This document shows, in pieces, positions 20,738 through 32,410 of a DNA stretch of 64,000 nucleotides. Origin of the DNA: Neodiprion pinetum (taxonomy: Eukaryota > Arthropoda > Insecta > Hymenoptera > Diprionidae); NCBI RefSeq assembly GCF_021155775.2, contig NC_060233.1, forward strand, positions 23,787,456 through 23,851,455. Direction: 5' to 3'. The position numbers and the translations under genes are program-made. How positions within the stretch are numbered: the stretch's first letter is position 1; the number at the start of each line of letters is the position of its first letter. The notes beneath the pieces are model-generated. The model searched no databases and was not told the origin of the DNA. It saw only the letters and a program-made list of their open reading frames with translations.

Positions 20738-21470
20738 CTTTGTAACTAAATGTGTAAAGTTTGGTGCATTATTTATAAAGTCCATTATTTGATTCCACTC
20801 AAAGATTAATGACTTTTTAGATTTATGTCCTTTAGAATTGTTTTTAATAAAACTTCTCAAATTTTAAAATTTAATAATGTCAATATTTTCGTTTGCACTT
20901 AAGGTCTTTTTTAACATTGATCGAAAGGACCATAGAGTTGGAGGGCTTAACCTCTTACTCAATTTTTTAAAATATACAATCAAATTAGTCTCTTCTGAAG
21001 TTGACACAGAACTTGTATGGTCTATCTTCCATTTTTTGTACGCATCGTAGACTAATTTGTACCTGTCTGCTGACTTGTTTGGTAATGTGCCGGTTTGTAT
21101 TATTTAAGTCAGCCTCTGCATCAAAATCTCTGATCACTTCTTCCTCGTCCATAGATTCGTCACTCGAGGTGATTTCACTCGTTGTATTTTATTTTTGAGT
21201 ATCTAATTAGAATCTAATTAATATAAATTAAAGAACTTTAAGTTTATCTCTCGATCCTGCGGAAAAACAATAACACAGTTATGGTTAACTATGTGGTAGT
21301 AGCCGGCAATGACGGCAGTTGTGGCAGTCTGGCGTACCGGCATGCACGAGAGACATGTTTATTTCCGCTGTTGTAGAGGGCGCATCCATAGCGTTGGCAA
21401 GGTGCAAAAGTTAGACTTTCTGCCTTGAAATCAGGGCCGAAAGTACGTACTTTCGACCGAGGTATGAAGA

Positions 21471-21596
21471 AAAAGTATTTTATTGAATCAATTAAGTATT
21501 GTGTTCGCCGCTTTTGACTATAGCATTTAGTTGAATCAAACGAATATCACTTTAAACAAATAATCCTTTCCCTCTGTGAATCAATAGTGCATCGGA
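21471..21596 (+). repeat. F1 MITE, right-end fragment
   Basis: AAGTATTTTATTGAATCAA through CCTTTCCCTCTGTG matches the right end of F1 copies. It directly abuts the right end of the recombinase element and is probably the other half of the fragment at 17757-17823. Confidence 0.6.
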
Positions 21597-22229
21597 GAGA
21601 AAAAAATCTAGAAAGGATCTTCTTTAAATGGCGTCTCGTTGATTGTGCTTTTTTGAATGGAATGTAATCCGAGACCAACATAAGGATCGGTTGGGCGAAT
21701 TCGATTTGGTCATAGGGTCTTGATAGGATAACTCGATTGGAACCTGCTTTGTAACAACGTAATGCGGAAATGGCAGGGTAAACCTCGTCAGGTTCTCGTA
21801 AGGTTATTCAATTTGATTCTCGTAGAGTAACCCTATCAGATCAGTACTTGTACGTCTGATTGAAATTCGGAGATAATGTACAATGAATCTTACAACTAAA
21901 CTTCTGAAAGTGCAACATACTTAATTTATTTACATCTGTACAGAACGACGCAGATACAGCATGACACCGTATAAACCGCATTTAGGAAACTTTATCACAG
22001 TCGATGTCGAACAGAATGTCTCACCTGGGACGAGACTTTACCGAGTTTCTAAACGACTTCAGGCTGACTTCCGGAAATCACTTGAGCACAGGCTTAACGG
22101 CCGTGTGAGCCATGCGAGAATCAAGGCCCGGACATAACGCGTTAGCAAACACCCTAAGCTAGATGATATAAAATTAGTCAACTGATTAGAAAAGAAAGAG
22201 GCGGAGAAAATTGTATGGAATAATAGTGT
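21597..22229. other. No gene recognised
   Basis: Slightly less AT-rich DNA without a recognisable ORF, repeat or RNA. Confidence 0.4.
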
Positions 22230-23059
22230 TAGGTGCAAGGATTTGTACTTTTCAAGTTCAGAGTATAAAAGTAAAAAATTACTTAATACTGATCAAATTA
22301 TCAATTACCCAGTACAGATGGATTTTGTATTCAGCAATGCAATGAGTACTAAGTAATGATGTACTTTGTATTTATAATTCTAGTAATTTCAAAGTACTGC
22401 GATATTGATGTACTTGGTACTTGTCAGTGCTGTAATTACAAAGTACATAAATCGAAAAATAGGCTGACTTGGTAAATCCATTTTTTTCTTTCAAACATGA
22501 TTACATGTGATCTTATCATTTTAAATTTACGCGGTTATATCGTTCATGCTAGCAGCTGTTTTATTGATGTATACATAAAATTTCAAATTAGTTCTGATAT
22601 TCACCATATTTACCGGAGAATCTTTAAACTTCTTCTTTATTATTGTTATAATTTCTTGCTCATTTTTGTTTTTACTGTTATGTTTTTCAGAAAATGAACA
22701 AATTCTTCCCCAAAAATGTACGTTGCAACTAGTTTGAATTTACAGCTGAATATTTTCTCATATAAAATAATCTTCAGGTATTTAAGAATGTCACAAAATG
22801 CTAAATTAGCATGTAAGTTTTTACACTAATTGTACAACTTTAATTACTATTTCCTAATTCACAAAGTACAAAATATAGTTGCACTTAGTACATTCTATTT
22901 CAAAAAGTCCGATATAAATTTGTACTTAATATTTTGTATTTCATAAACTGCGAAGTACATCAGGACTCGATATTTAGTCAATTTCAAGTACATAAGTATC
23001 GTTCGTAATTACTGAGGGTAATTTAAGCACAAATGTACTCAGAGGTTGCCCATCCCTAG
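22230..23059. repeat. GTAC-rich repeat with a hAT-like right end
   Basis: Many scattered GTACTT/AAGTAC motifs (near 22246, 22351, 22396, 22421, 22865, 22890, 22942, 22965 and 23034) in both orientations. The right edge, read inward, is CTAGGGATGGGCAACCTCTG, which resembles hAT-type MITE ends. The left edge TTAGGTGCAAGGATTTGTAC is only weakly similar and no clear target duplication is seen. Confidence 0.4.
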
Positions 23060-24103
23060 TTGGGTGGCACGCACAGAATGCCAACGATGCAAAATCAAAT
23101 GAGTAGGTAATAATTAAACGAAACTATAAAAGATATCGAAAATGATGCCGACCAATTTCAAGCCTCGGCGACCATAATTTGGCAGATGTGTACTTGGGGA
23201 CAGGAGTGAAAGGAACACACGCAAAAAAACTAAAACTAAACGAAATTTGTTCGAGGCTAACAGATCTTACAGTATCTTGTACAAACAGGCTCGTGAAAGG
23301 TCGATAATATAATATAAAATTCACGGTAACTGACCTTAATAACTCATGCAAAAATAACTTGTAAAACATAACTCACGATAAAAATAACTTGTGGCAAGAA
23401 TAACTCGTGACAAAAATAACCTGTAATAAAAACAAACTTAACCAAAAATATTATTGGATAAAAAAGAACCGAAACCACAACGCACCATCCCGTGCGAAAG
23501 ACGCGGAATGTGACTGTCGCAATGCAAAGGTTAGATCAAGTTCGGCCTCCGTATTAATATTGTTGGTTAAGGTTCTTTTTGTTGAAGATTATTTTGTCAT
23601 AAGTCATTTTGGTTGATCTAATATGGCGGACTGAAAATGTGAAAGTGATCGGAATGGCTCGAAAATGCACACTGAGGAGTCTTTTCAGCCACCAAATGTG
23701 ACCCCAGAAACCCCCGAGTAACAAATTTCAATCGAATAGGATCAAGTTTTGTACTTTCAGTGCAACATATTGGATCCAGCATCTTGAATTTTGAATTCCT
23801 GACGTTGGATTCGTTTTTGGCAACCCCAAAAACCCAATATTACCGAGTTACACTTCTCTAGTCCACATAATCTTCCGACAATTACATTTATTCTGTCAAA
23901 ACAGGCTTTCAAGACTTTTTTATTTATAGCGCTTATTATATTCGGGGAATCTTCATAATATCTCTTAAAACCTCAACATTGACATCCTAGAAGCTCAAAT
24001 ATGCAAAAAAAAAAAAAAAAAAAACGCCAGCGATAATATCTTAAAAATTAAATGTAAGTTTTGAATCACCGATTGGAAAAAGGTGTCTCATATATGTATA
24101 TAC
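23060..24103. other. No gene; weak F2-like motifs
   Basis: 23630-23850 carries ATGGCGGACTG and ACCCCAAAAACCCAA motifs of the kind found inside F2 elements but without recognisable ends. A-run at ~24005-24023. Confidence 0.4.
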
Positions 24104-25571
24104 ACTTCTCGCAAAAATTAAGGGAACAACAAAATTTTCGCAATTTCTTGGTGATTTTCAACAGGCTGTATTTCAGTGAAAAATGGTCGTGCAAGAAATA
24201 AAAAAACGAAGCTTTTGAAGCTTGAAGACTCTAGTTTTTGAATTTTTTGGTTAAAAATTTTTCGAAGCACTAATAGCCATGCAATCCTTGGATAAAGCAC
24301 GAAGAAAAAATTTTCAAAATTTTTTACATTTTTTTTTTCGCTCTACGGGTATGGAAAAATTTTTCCGAGCTAAACCAATGCATAGGTCGCATAGCCTGTT
24401 TATTCAGCTTCAAGATGCTTTTTTTAAACCTCGATACGACCATTTGTCTTCGAGATATCGAATTTTGAATGCCAAAGGATCCTTTTTCACTCAACTGCCG
24501 ATATCTCTGGAACTACTGGTCGCACAGCGAGCCGAAGGGCAGTTTCTTTTTCTGCAGAAAATTTCCTACAAAAATCTGTCATGGTTGATGTCAAAAAAAT
24601 TTTTTTTCCACCTGTAGCGTTAACGTGAAAAAAGAGCAAAAAAATGCCATTTTGCCTTTTTTTGGATAATCGACTGTATCTTCGTTAATATTGGGGGAAG
24701 AGCTTAGGTTAGAAGAAAATTTTACAGCCTAATGTACCCCAAAGGTCCCCCTAAATCGGTAGATCGATCGGTTCAGCGGTTTTCCTGGACCGATTGATTG
24801 AAATTTTGACAAAATTAAGGGAACAAGGTTCCTTAAGAAACAAAAACCTTGTTCCCTTGATTTTTTCAAAATTTCAATCAATCGGTCCAGGAAAACCGCT
24901 GAACCGATCGATCTACCGATTTAGGGGGACCTTTGGGGTACATTAGGCTGTAAAATTTTCTTCTAACCTAAGCTTTCCCCCCAATATTGACGAAGATACA
25001 GTCGATTATCCAAAAAAAGGCAAAATGGCATTTTTTTGCTCTTTTTTCACGTTAACGCTACAGGTGGAAAAAAAATTTTTTTGACATCAACCATGACAGA
25101 TTTTTGTAAGAAATCTTCTGCAGAAAAAGAAACTGCCCTTCGGCTCGCTGTGCTACCAGTAGTTCCAGAGATATCGGCAGTTGAGTGAAAAAGGATCCTT
25201 TGGCATTCAAAATTCGATATCTCAAAGACAAATGGTCGTATCGAGGTTTAAAAAAAGCATCTTGAAGCTGAATAAACAGGCTATGCGACCTATGCATTGG
25301 TTTTGCTCGGAAAAATTTTTCCATGCCCGTAGAGCGAAAAAAAAAATGTAAAAAATTTTGAAAATTTTTTCTTCGTGCTTTATCCAAGGATTGCATGGCT
25401 AATAGTGCTTCGAAAAATTTTTAACCAAAAAATTCAAAAACTAGAGTCTTCAAGCTTCAAAAGCTTTGTTTTTTTATTTCTTGCACGACCATTTTTCACT
25501 GAAATACAGCCTGTTGAAAATCACCAAGAAATTGCGAAAATTTTGTTGTTCCCTTAATTTTTGCGAGAAGT
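24104..25571. repeat. 1.47-kb near-perfect palindrome (long hairpin element)
   Basis: Left arm 24104-24828 and right arm 24847-25571, each 725 bp, separated by an 18-nt spacer. The arms differ at only a few scattered positions, for example GGTATGG/GGCATGG and GTCGCACAG/GTAGCACAG. The outer ends read ACTTCTCGCAAAAATTAAGG and its complement, flanked by TATATA on both sides, consistent with a TA target and Tc1/mariner-type mobility. AAAATTAAGGGAACAA also occurs beside the centre. The same 112-codon frame appears in both arms because of the symmetry and is not evidence of coding. A transcript would fold into a ~725-bp double-stranded RNA. Confidence 0.9.
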
Positions 25572-26249
25572 ATATATATATATATGGGACGCTGTTTCGC
25601 AAAGGATTAAGAGGATGCTGCAGTCAGGTCACTTATTTTGACGATCATCAAAGCCTACGTATCACGAATGTAAAACTGCCATAGTCAGCGCAATTTCATG
25701 TGCAGTGCCGAATGAGAATACCCGAAAAATGTTGCCAAGAAGTGTATTCCTGTACCATATATTATAGGAGTACGGAAACTACAGAGTTTTTGGATATACT
25801 TGATCGGCATTTTCACTTTATTGGTGCGTAGGCCTCGATGATGCCACGACAAAAGCAGTGACATTTTACTCTCAGTAAAAACTGACTGTAGCATCCTCTT
25901 CAGAGATACACTAGCTTTCACGTTATCACCAGACAGAGGTTTCTCCCTCTAATCCTTTCTTAGTTCCACTCCCTTCTTGTATAACTCTCTCTTTCTTTCT
26001 TTCTTCCTGTCGCCTTTACTTCTTTTTCTTTCTTATCCTCTTGTGAAATTATACGTACTTGATTGAGTTTCGGTGATCGGTGCCAGGAAATGAGACTCGG
26101 GCCAGAACCATAAAGACCTACCAGGAAAGAAGATGACCGTCCAAGCGAAGGGTAAAAAGCACGGCGTGAATCTGAAGAAGGGAAAAACAGCAGCGAGTGT
26201 GTGTCTGTGTGTATATGCGCGCGCGCGTGTGTGAGAGAGGGGGGCGGGG

Positions 26250-26299
<50 letters not shown>

Positions 26300-28486
26300 C
26301 AGATTTATTCGACGCCCTGTGACAAAGTCCCCTCAAGCGCGTAATCCTTGTGTGCAATGTGTATAGACAAGTTTTGTAAAACATAGTATCAAAGAATATA
26401 CAATCTTACTGCTGCTGTATAATAGATAATAAACTATAAATAATATGAGCCGACGAAATATATTAGTCATACTGCAGTAGTGATACAAGATTTCGATTAC
26501 AACGTTCATGAAAATATTATAAAATAGCAATAAAATTATAAATAAACGATTTGAATTAGAGATAATGCAGGGTAACGAGAGAGGCGCTCACTTATATCCA
26601 AATTGATACGTCATACGATACAGTATGAGATCAATAAAAATATTATAAAAATATTATCAGAGTAGTGCAACTCGTGGAAGTCGTGAAAATCGTGAAAATT
26701 ATGAATATAATGAATATTGAATTTCCGAAGACATTCCGATACCAGTCGATTTAATGTGAATCGTACTAAACAGAGTAAACGAGTATAAAAATAATTGCAT
26801 GGATAGATTCAAAAAGGCAGGGCATTGCAAATGGGAGAGGATAACCAAGACATAGATAGGAGCCCCTGTCAATGCAGGTGCAATTATGGTAATGTCACAC
26901 GTCGATAGATTGCAGGAATCGGAACGATTTCGTATTCAATTTCTAATAGCTTCATTTTTTAACTATTTCCAATAATTTAATTTCGAAAATTCAGAAAATC
27001 GCGTCAACGGTATGGTACACCTAACACGTGAATCCCAGAACGAAAAAATATCCCCGCTAAGAGCTAATCACACTTGATAAATCTAGGTTTGATACAGATT
27101 TTCACCATGAAAAATTCCGTGGAAAAAAATTAAGTGTAAAGTAGAAAACACAAAATCTCATGCGATTCTTATGGCGAAAGAAAAGCCTCGTGAGTCGTGA
27201 CACAGCATAAGGAGTTGAAGTAAAAATCCGAAAAAATTTGGGACGGTTTTTGAATTATTTGAGATGGATTCGAGGGCCCAGATGAAAAAATCATCAACAG
27301 CGTACTTAAAGACCATCCTAGTATAGATGTTATTCAGAAAATCTGCATGATCTATGGAATATTAAATTCATGCATTTGATCATGATTCCTTTATCATTCC
27401 AGTCTATAAATTTAAGAAGTCAATCAAAATGTTCAACTTTTCGTACAAAAAAATGTTCCAAAAATTATTATTTTGCACTTCATTCATAAAGCGGAAAGTA
27501 TAAGGCTATATCGTACTACAAGGTAAACCGTAGTACTACTCTTTAGGAAATGATATATAGGTTAGTTTGTAGCAGGTTGGGTTAGATAACTATTAAAGTA
27601 ATGTATTTACACGATACAGCCTACTCTCTCTTAAAGGCCAAAATATATCTAAAAATATCAAATTTTCAATCTATTTTCCATGATTTTATTGAAACTCACA
27701 AAACATAGTTTTTTTGAAAATTAAAGTATAATATTTTAGTCGCAGAAAAATAAAAAACTTCATCTATAATACGTAGTTGCTTGGTAGTTTGTGGGATAAT
27801 CCATACACTCTCGACGCAAGCATATGACCGAGGAAGCGTGTGGATGAAACAATATATCAAGTTTGTGTTTTATTCAAAAGCAATCTACACGATATGTCGT
27901 TCGTGAAGCGAATTTGTCGCGTCCCAGGTTCATTAATCCGGAGAATACAGCGAGCCTTTCGCAAGTGAAGCGACCGAGTTGCCCCTGTGCTGTAGCCGGA
28001 AAATCTCCAGCGTTAAAGCAATAACACAAAAATGTAATTAGCGCGACGATTAATCTGTGATTACAGTTTCGAAGCTCGATGCGAAATCGCCGATAGATAT
28101 ACCGACATATTACTCAGCTACGTCTGGGGCAAAAAAACATGCACCGTGGACATTGGCCGGCGAAAACAATTTATAACTCTTGGCCCTCCAGCCGCTCGCG
28201 TGTCACCCTTCTTCTTGCATGCTGCGTCGGAACCTAAATGCTTTTGCCATTTTTCATTCCCTTGCCGTTGACGCGCCGCGAAAGATAGATTGCCTATTTT
28301 TCTTCTTGTCAATATCAATGTCTGCACATTGAAATACACGGCGTACAGGTGACAGTTTTTGTCCTTCAAATTGTCAACTGATCGACAGAATCAATCCAGC
28401 GTTGATGTCAATTGAATCTTGGGGTGTAAAATCTTTTCCCACGGTAGGGCCGAATAAGAACCAGATCTAACCTCACTACCCTTGAT
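25572..28486. other. No gene; simple repeats
   Basis: (TA)n at 25571-25585 and a dinucleotide block at ~26198-26295. Beyond them AT-rich DNA with only short uninformative frames. Confidence 0.45.
26198..26295. repeat. Compound microsatellite (GT)n-(GC)n-(GA)n
   Basis: TGTGTGTCTGTGTGTAT is followed by GCGCGCGCG, GTGTGTG and about 24 GA units. Low-complexity tract with no coding meaning. Confidence 0.9.
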
Positions 28487-29727
28487 ACACGAAGGTAAAG
28501 GATTATTTGAGTCGAGTGATATACCTTTGATTCAACTAAATGCTATAGTCAAAGTCGTCGAACGCAATACTTACTTGATTCAACGGAATACTTTCGTCGG
28601 ACGAATTACTTGATCGAATGGAAATAAGCCTTTGAACGGTCATGCTCTGACTATCAATTTATTCATGATAACACGGCGCGAGTTTCTTGCAAGAATGTGA
28701 ATTTTGTATCAACAAAATGAGTGTCTAAAATTACTGAAAATTTGATTGAATACACTTCAATCGTTTTGTTTAAAAAATGTGAAATAGTTGTATCACTACA
28801 AATTAAGCTTGTTTTAACTCATGATGTTTTGTTGAATCAAGAGTTCAATGGTTCGAGCAGATAATAAAATTTGTTGCTGCAAAATCCTTTTGCACTGACT
28901 GAACGTCAATGTTATTTAAATATAACGTGTCCGTCAAATCATATCATTCATAATTCTGGTGACTCCAAATTTTGTGAGATTTAGCCGACATTGAATGGAA
29001 AATACCCGAAAACTCACTGTTGTATATGGAGAAGTATAAATTATAACAATATATATAGTTTGATAATAGTTTTTGTTCATTTGTCGTCGATATCAATTTC
29101 AGTGCTCGAAACTTGGTTCTAAGCGTTCGACTTCGTAGTAGACTCCCCGGTCTTAAAACTGTCTCTGAAACTATTTCCATAGCGAGAGAGTTCACCACCT
29201 AGTAGCCGTTTATAGTAAGCATATACCGACGATTACAATGAATATATTCTCTACTTATTTCAAAGCATGTGTTGTTTCTTTTAGCTCGTAAGCAAGTTAG
29301 ACTGACTGATTCAATCAGTTCTGCCAAACAAGCTTCGGTTAGATGAATAAATTATGGCTTTCGACCGATGTACATTTTTCGTTAGATTCATGTACTTATC
29401 TTATTTGAAGTACCTAGTCGTTTCTGACAACTAACATGCGACTTAGACGAACAATGCATAAACTTTAAATGAAATGATATTTAGTTATCTCAATTTTGGA
29501 TACACATTAAAAGGTTCACTCGAATCAATACTTCATTCGATCGCGACAAAAAAGGTTTGTGTTGAATCAAGAAACTCGCTTGACCAAATCATTTTGACAA
29601 ACTAACTAAATCGAAATTGTTGAACTGAAGTCATTATGTTTACAACAAATAAGGGATACTAGTTTGATGTAAATGGACTTCAAGAAAATCTGCTTTGTTG
29701 ATTCAAGAATTCCTTTTCTTTCGCGTA
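28487..29727 (-). mobile_element. MITE family F1 copy
   Basis: Starts ACACGAAGGTAAAGGATTAT and ends CAAGAATTCCTTTTCTTTCG. It matches other F1 copies in reverse orientation, including the block around AGAGAGTTCACCACCTAGTAG (29185-29207) that corresponds to GGCGAACTTTCTCGC in the copy at 32411. No transposase. Confidence 0.7.
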
Positions 29728-32410
29728 TTTGCAAGGAAGGACATGAAGCCGTACAAAACCGCACAAACTTTGCCCGTAGAAGTCGTTAGTGGTTTTCGAG
29801 CTGCTCTGAAATCAGAGCTGAGAAAATTTAACGGGATATGAAAAGTAGCATGGCGAAAGGCTCTCTAAGCTCCGCGGTCAAACCTCAAAAGGCTACTTGT
29901 ATAGCGGGTGCTTGGCAGAACCACAATAATCTCTTGCAAACTGTCTGACGAAAGAACAGAAGTCTTAAGAGGATCTTGGTTACTAAATCTTCGCTATTTT
30001 AATAACGAACTTGCATGTATACTTTCGGGCACGAAGAGAAACAAATCGTTAAATCAACCAAATCGATTTGGTTGGGTAAAAAATTCTTACTTCAGTCAAT
30101 ATTTTGTGTGAACGATTATACCGTATTTGACGTAATAAATTCTGCCAGATCAAATCAACTAAACGAGTTATTCGGACCATGCGGTTAATTAGATTGAAAA
30201 TTTGATAGGTCCAAACAATATTTATTTGTGTCAACTCAATGATCCTGTCGAATAAGAGGGTACCTGCGGTTGGATGCGTGCAATCGCTTCAAGTAAATAT
30301 TTTTTTGCCGTAAAAAAATGCAGTATTTCGCCGAAACAACTTTGATCCTCTTGAATCAACCTATATATGTGATTCAGTAAATAAGTTCATTTCGTCAAAC
30401 TAAGTGTATTTTAATCTTTCCGTTCAAACTTATGTATCATTGACTACGTACGGTTGAATGGACTTAACGTGCTTTTTGTCAGGAACTTTTGATGATTGGA
30501 GGAAATAAATTAAGTTTCTCAGTCAAAATAAATCTACACCTTGCAGATACCACTTGTTTCGTTAACCCAAGGCAGCGAAAACAATTCGACCAACTGCAAA
30601 TACTTTTCTTGATTCAAATCTACGTATCAGTCGAAACAACAACAAAATTGTTTTCATTGCAAATAGTTCAATAAATCTATCTGAAATTACGAATAGACTA
30701 ATAAATTTTGCTACTTTTGAATATTTTGATGATCGAAATAAAAACACCCACTGTGTGAAGCAGCTGGAAAACATAAAGATAAAGAAAATCAAGTTTTCAG
30801 TGTGTTATATCAATCACATAAACGAAATATTTATGTCGAATAGATATTTTGTTGATCGGGGGCATTTCGTTCGTTAAATGAACTATTTCATCTACTTTTT
30901 CACTGCCTTAAAATTGTTGAAATACTGATGCAATCGTTGTATTTTTTTATAAAATCTTTTCAAGTTATCTGGCAATAACTTCGTATCACTAAGATAAATA
31001 TATCTCATCATCTAAGCGACCAACAGTTGACCCGAAGTCTGTGCGATAGTCTGGCGTAGTGGCTAGATTGAAAATGCGTTTTATCTGACTTACGAAAAAT
31101 TATAATATATTTGCAAGTTATTCGCGTTAGTGTAAAATCTACCAACTGCCGTAATTAGGCTAAAACTTTCAATTTTATTTTTGATTATAACCATTCCAAA
31201 TGATTGCAGGACTTCCTTTAATTCCATTTAGTCTCGTAAATCGAAATTTATAGTAATCCTAATAGAACATTACCTTACTTTATAACCTGAGGATTTGTTT
31301 ATCCGAACGATATGAGACTACAGTCAGCAAATAAGTTGTTTCAATTAATGATTGAAACACTATACTGAACTGGATGTTTAATTGCTTGTAGATAACGGTA
31401 ATTTTGTCAACCAAATATTCAGTTCAGTTAACTGAGATTTTTTTAAACCAACAGAACATGATGTTGCGTTGATCAAAAATTTGATGGATCAAAAAGTAGG
31501 ATATTCAGATCGTCAAAATGATTTTCATATTAACTATATAATACAGCTCGTTCAACTTAATATTTCGTTGACTGAACATCTTCCTATTTGTGTTAAATAA
31601 TAATTTGGTCAATAAGAGTAGTTGGCGCAACTTATAAATTGTTGTCAGAACCAAATATTCGTTCCGCATTGACTTGATCGAAACCAATTTTTTTTTTCTT
31701 TTTTTTTTGTCTACATTCACTGACTTTTTTCTCTCAGTGTAGGCATTCGGAAAGGTTTTAAAACCAACTACGCAGATCTGCCAAAATGCGTCGCATTAAG
31801 CGTTACCTCAGTCTTCAACTTTTCATTGAGCTTCTTAAACTTGGAGTGGAACTAAGTCGCGTATATAAGATCAGCACCGTGTAGAAATGAACGTTGTAAG
31901 ATTTAACTGTGTAGGATTGAACAATGTAGAGCATTCCTTTAATCACGTGTAGCTCGAATTTCCCGTAGAACAATTTTGTGTCGGATTAAGCATCTAATTT
32001 GATGAATTATCTATTTCGAGTTACCCACTTTTCTCGTAAACATAATACTTAATGTGATTTTTGTGATGATAGATATTACATTTTTCGTTGGAAGAAATTT
32101 GCATTACCCAGTTTCAAGCACATTACCTGCGGCAGAAAAATTTAGTTGGTAACACTTACCGAAATGTGATACAGAGTTCATCTGGTAAAACACGTGGAAA
32201 TGATGGAGATTGACAAATGCAGCCCGCTATCGGAACGATTGAGATTAATCTGGCGTGATTAAAAACAGTTAGGACAGCCCTGTGTCTGATCAGAAATGCG
32301 CCCACGCAATCTCCGTCCCAGTTGTATCCGCCGATTTACCCCTTTCTACGGCATCGGATTCTACCACCTTGTATAATGATCGCTCCCTTGCACCGGAGGT
32401 CTCTGGTGAA
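29728..32410. other. No gene; repeat-like TTGAATCAA/TTGACTAAA-rich DNA
   Basis: Scattered short motifs resemble F1 interior sequence but no ends could be paired convincingly. A segment ending TTTTCTCTCAGTGTAG at ~31741 may be the right end of an unrelated element. Confidence 0.35.

Larger units (their letters stand above)
19544..21152 (-). pseudogene. Tyrosine recombinase (Crypton-like transposase), decayed, three exons
   Basis: The protein would excise and integrate its element by tyrosine-recombinase strand exchange. An N-terminal acidic segment starts at ATG 21152, then a frameshift near 21093-21107 leads into LPNKSADRYKLVYDAYKKW. An in-frame TAA at 20864-20866 interrupts this exon. A GT...AG intron (20655-20737, 83 nt) then joins VTK to VILIFGIYGAMRCDELSKI, which holds the first catalytic Arg. 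Exon 2 carries GHCFRRTSATLLSNSG (HxxR) and LGGWKS (Trp). A second intron (20085-20215, weak donor GTTATT) restores QGYVENSMKNREKIYESI with the catalytic Tyr. Downstream another frameshift and a TAA precede a ...NCTFHGNIINNFYFDCDK tail ending at TAG 19544-19546. The R-HxxR-W-Y set survives but the frame is broken several times. Confidence 0.8.
19254..21471 (-). mobile_element. Crypton-like tyrosine-recombinase element with inverted ends
   Basis: About 2.2 kb bounded by imperfect inverted repeats. The left one (19254-19281) reads TTTTTCTTCATAGCCGGTCG followed by AAAGTACG. The right one (21446-21471) is its complement with a few changes and continues into a palindrome, GTCGAAAGTACGTACTTTCG-like, at 21435-21458. 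The decayed recombinase gene lies between them, about 260-290 bp from each end, which supports these as element ends. A hairpin-capable segment (CCTGCCCGAC...GTCGGGGGCAGG) lies at about 19313-19367. Classical Cryptons lack terminal inverted repeats, so the repeats could also belong to a host MITE. Confidence 0.6.

Noticed and set aside
24279..25396. Identical 112-codon frames on + (24279-24617) and - (25058-25396)
   Set aside because: They are the same sequence in the two arms of the palindrome; low-complexity Phe/Lys-rich composition and no domain.
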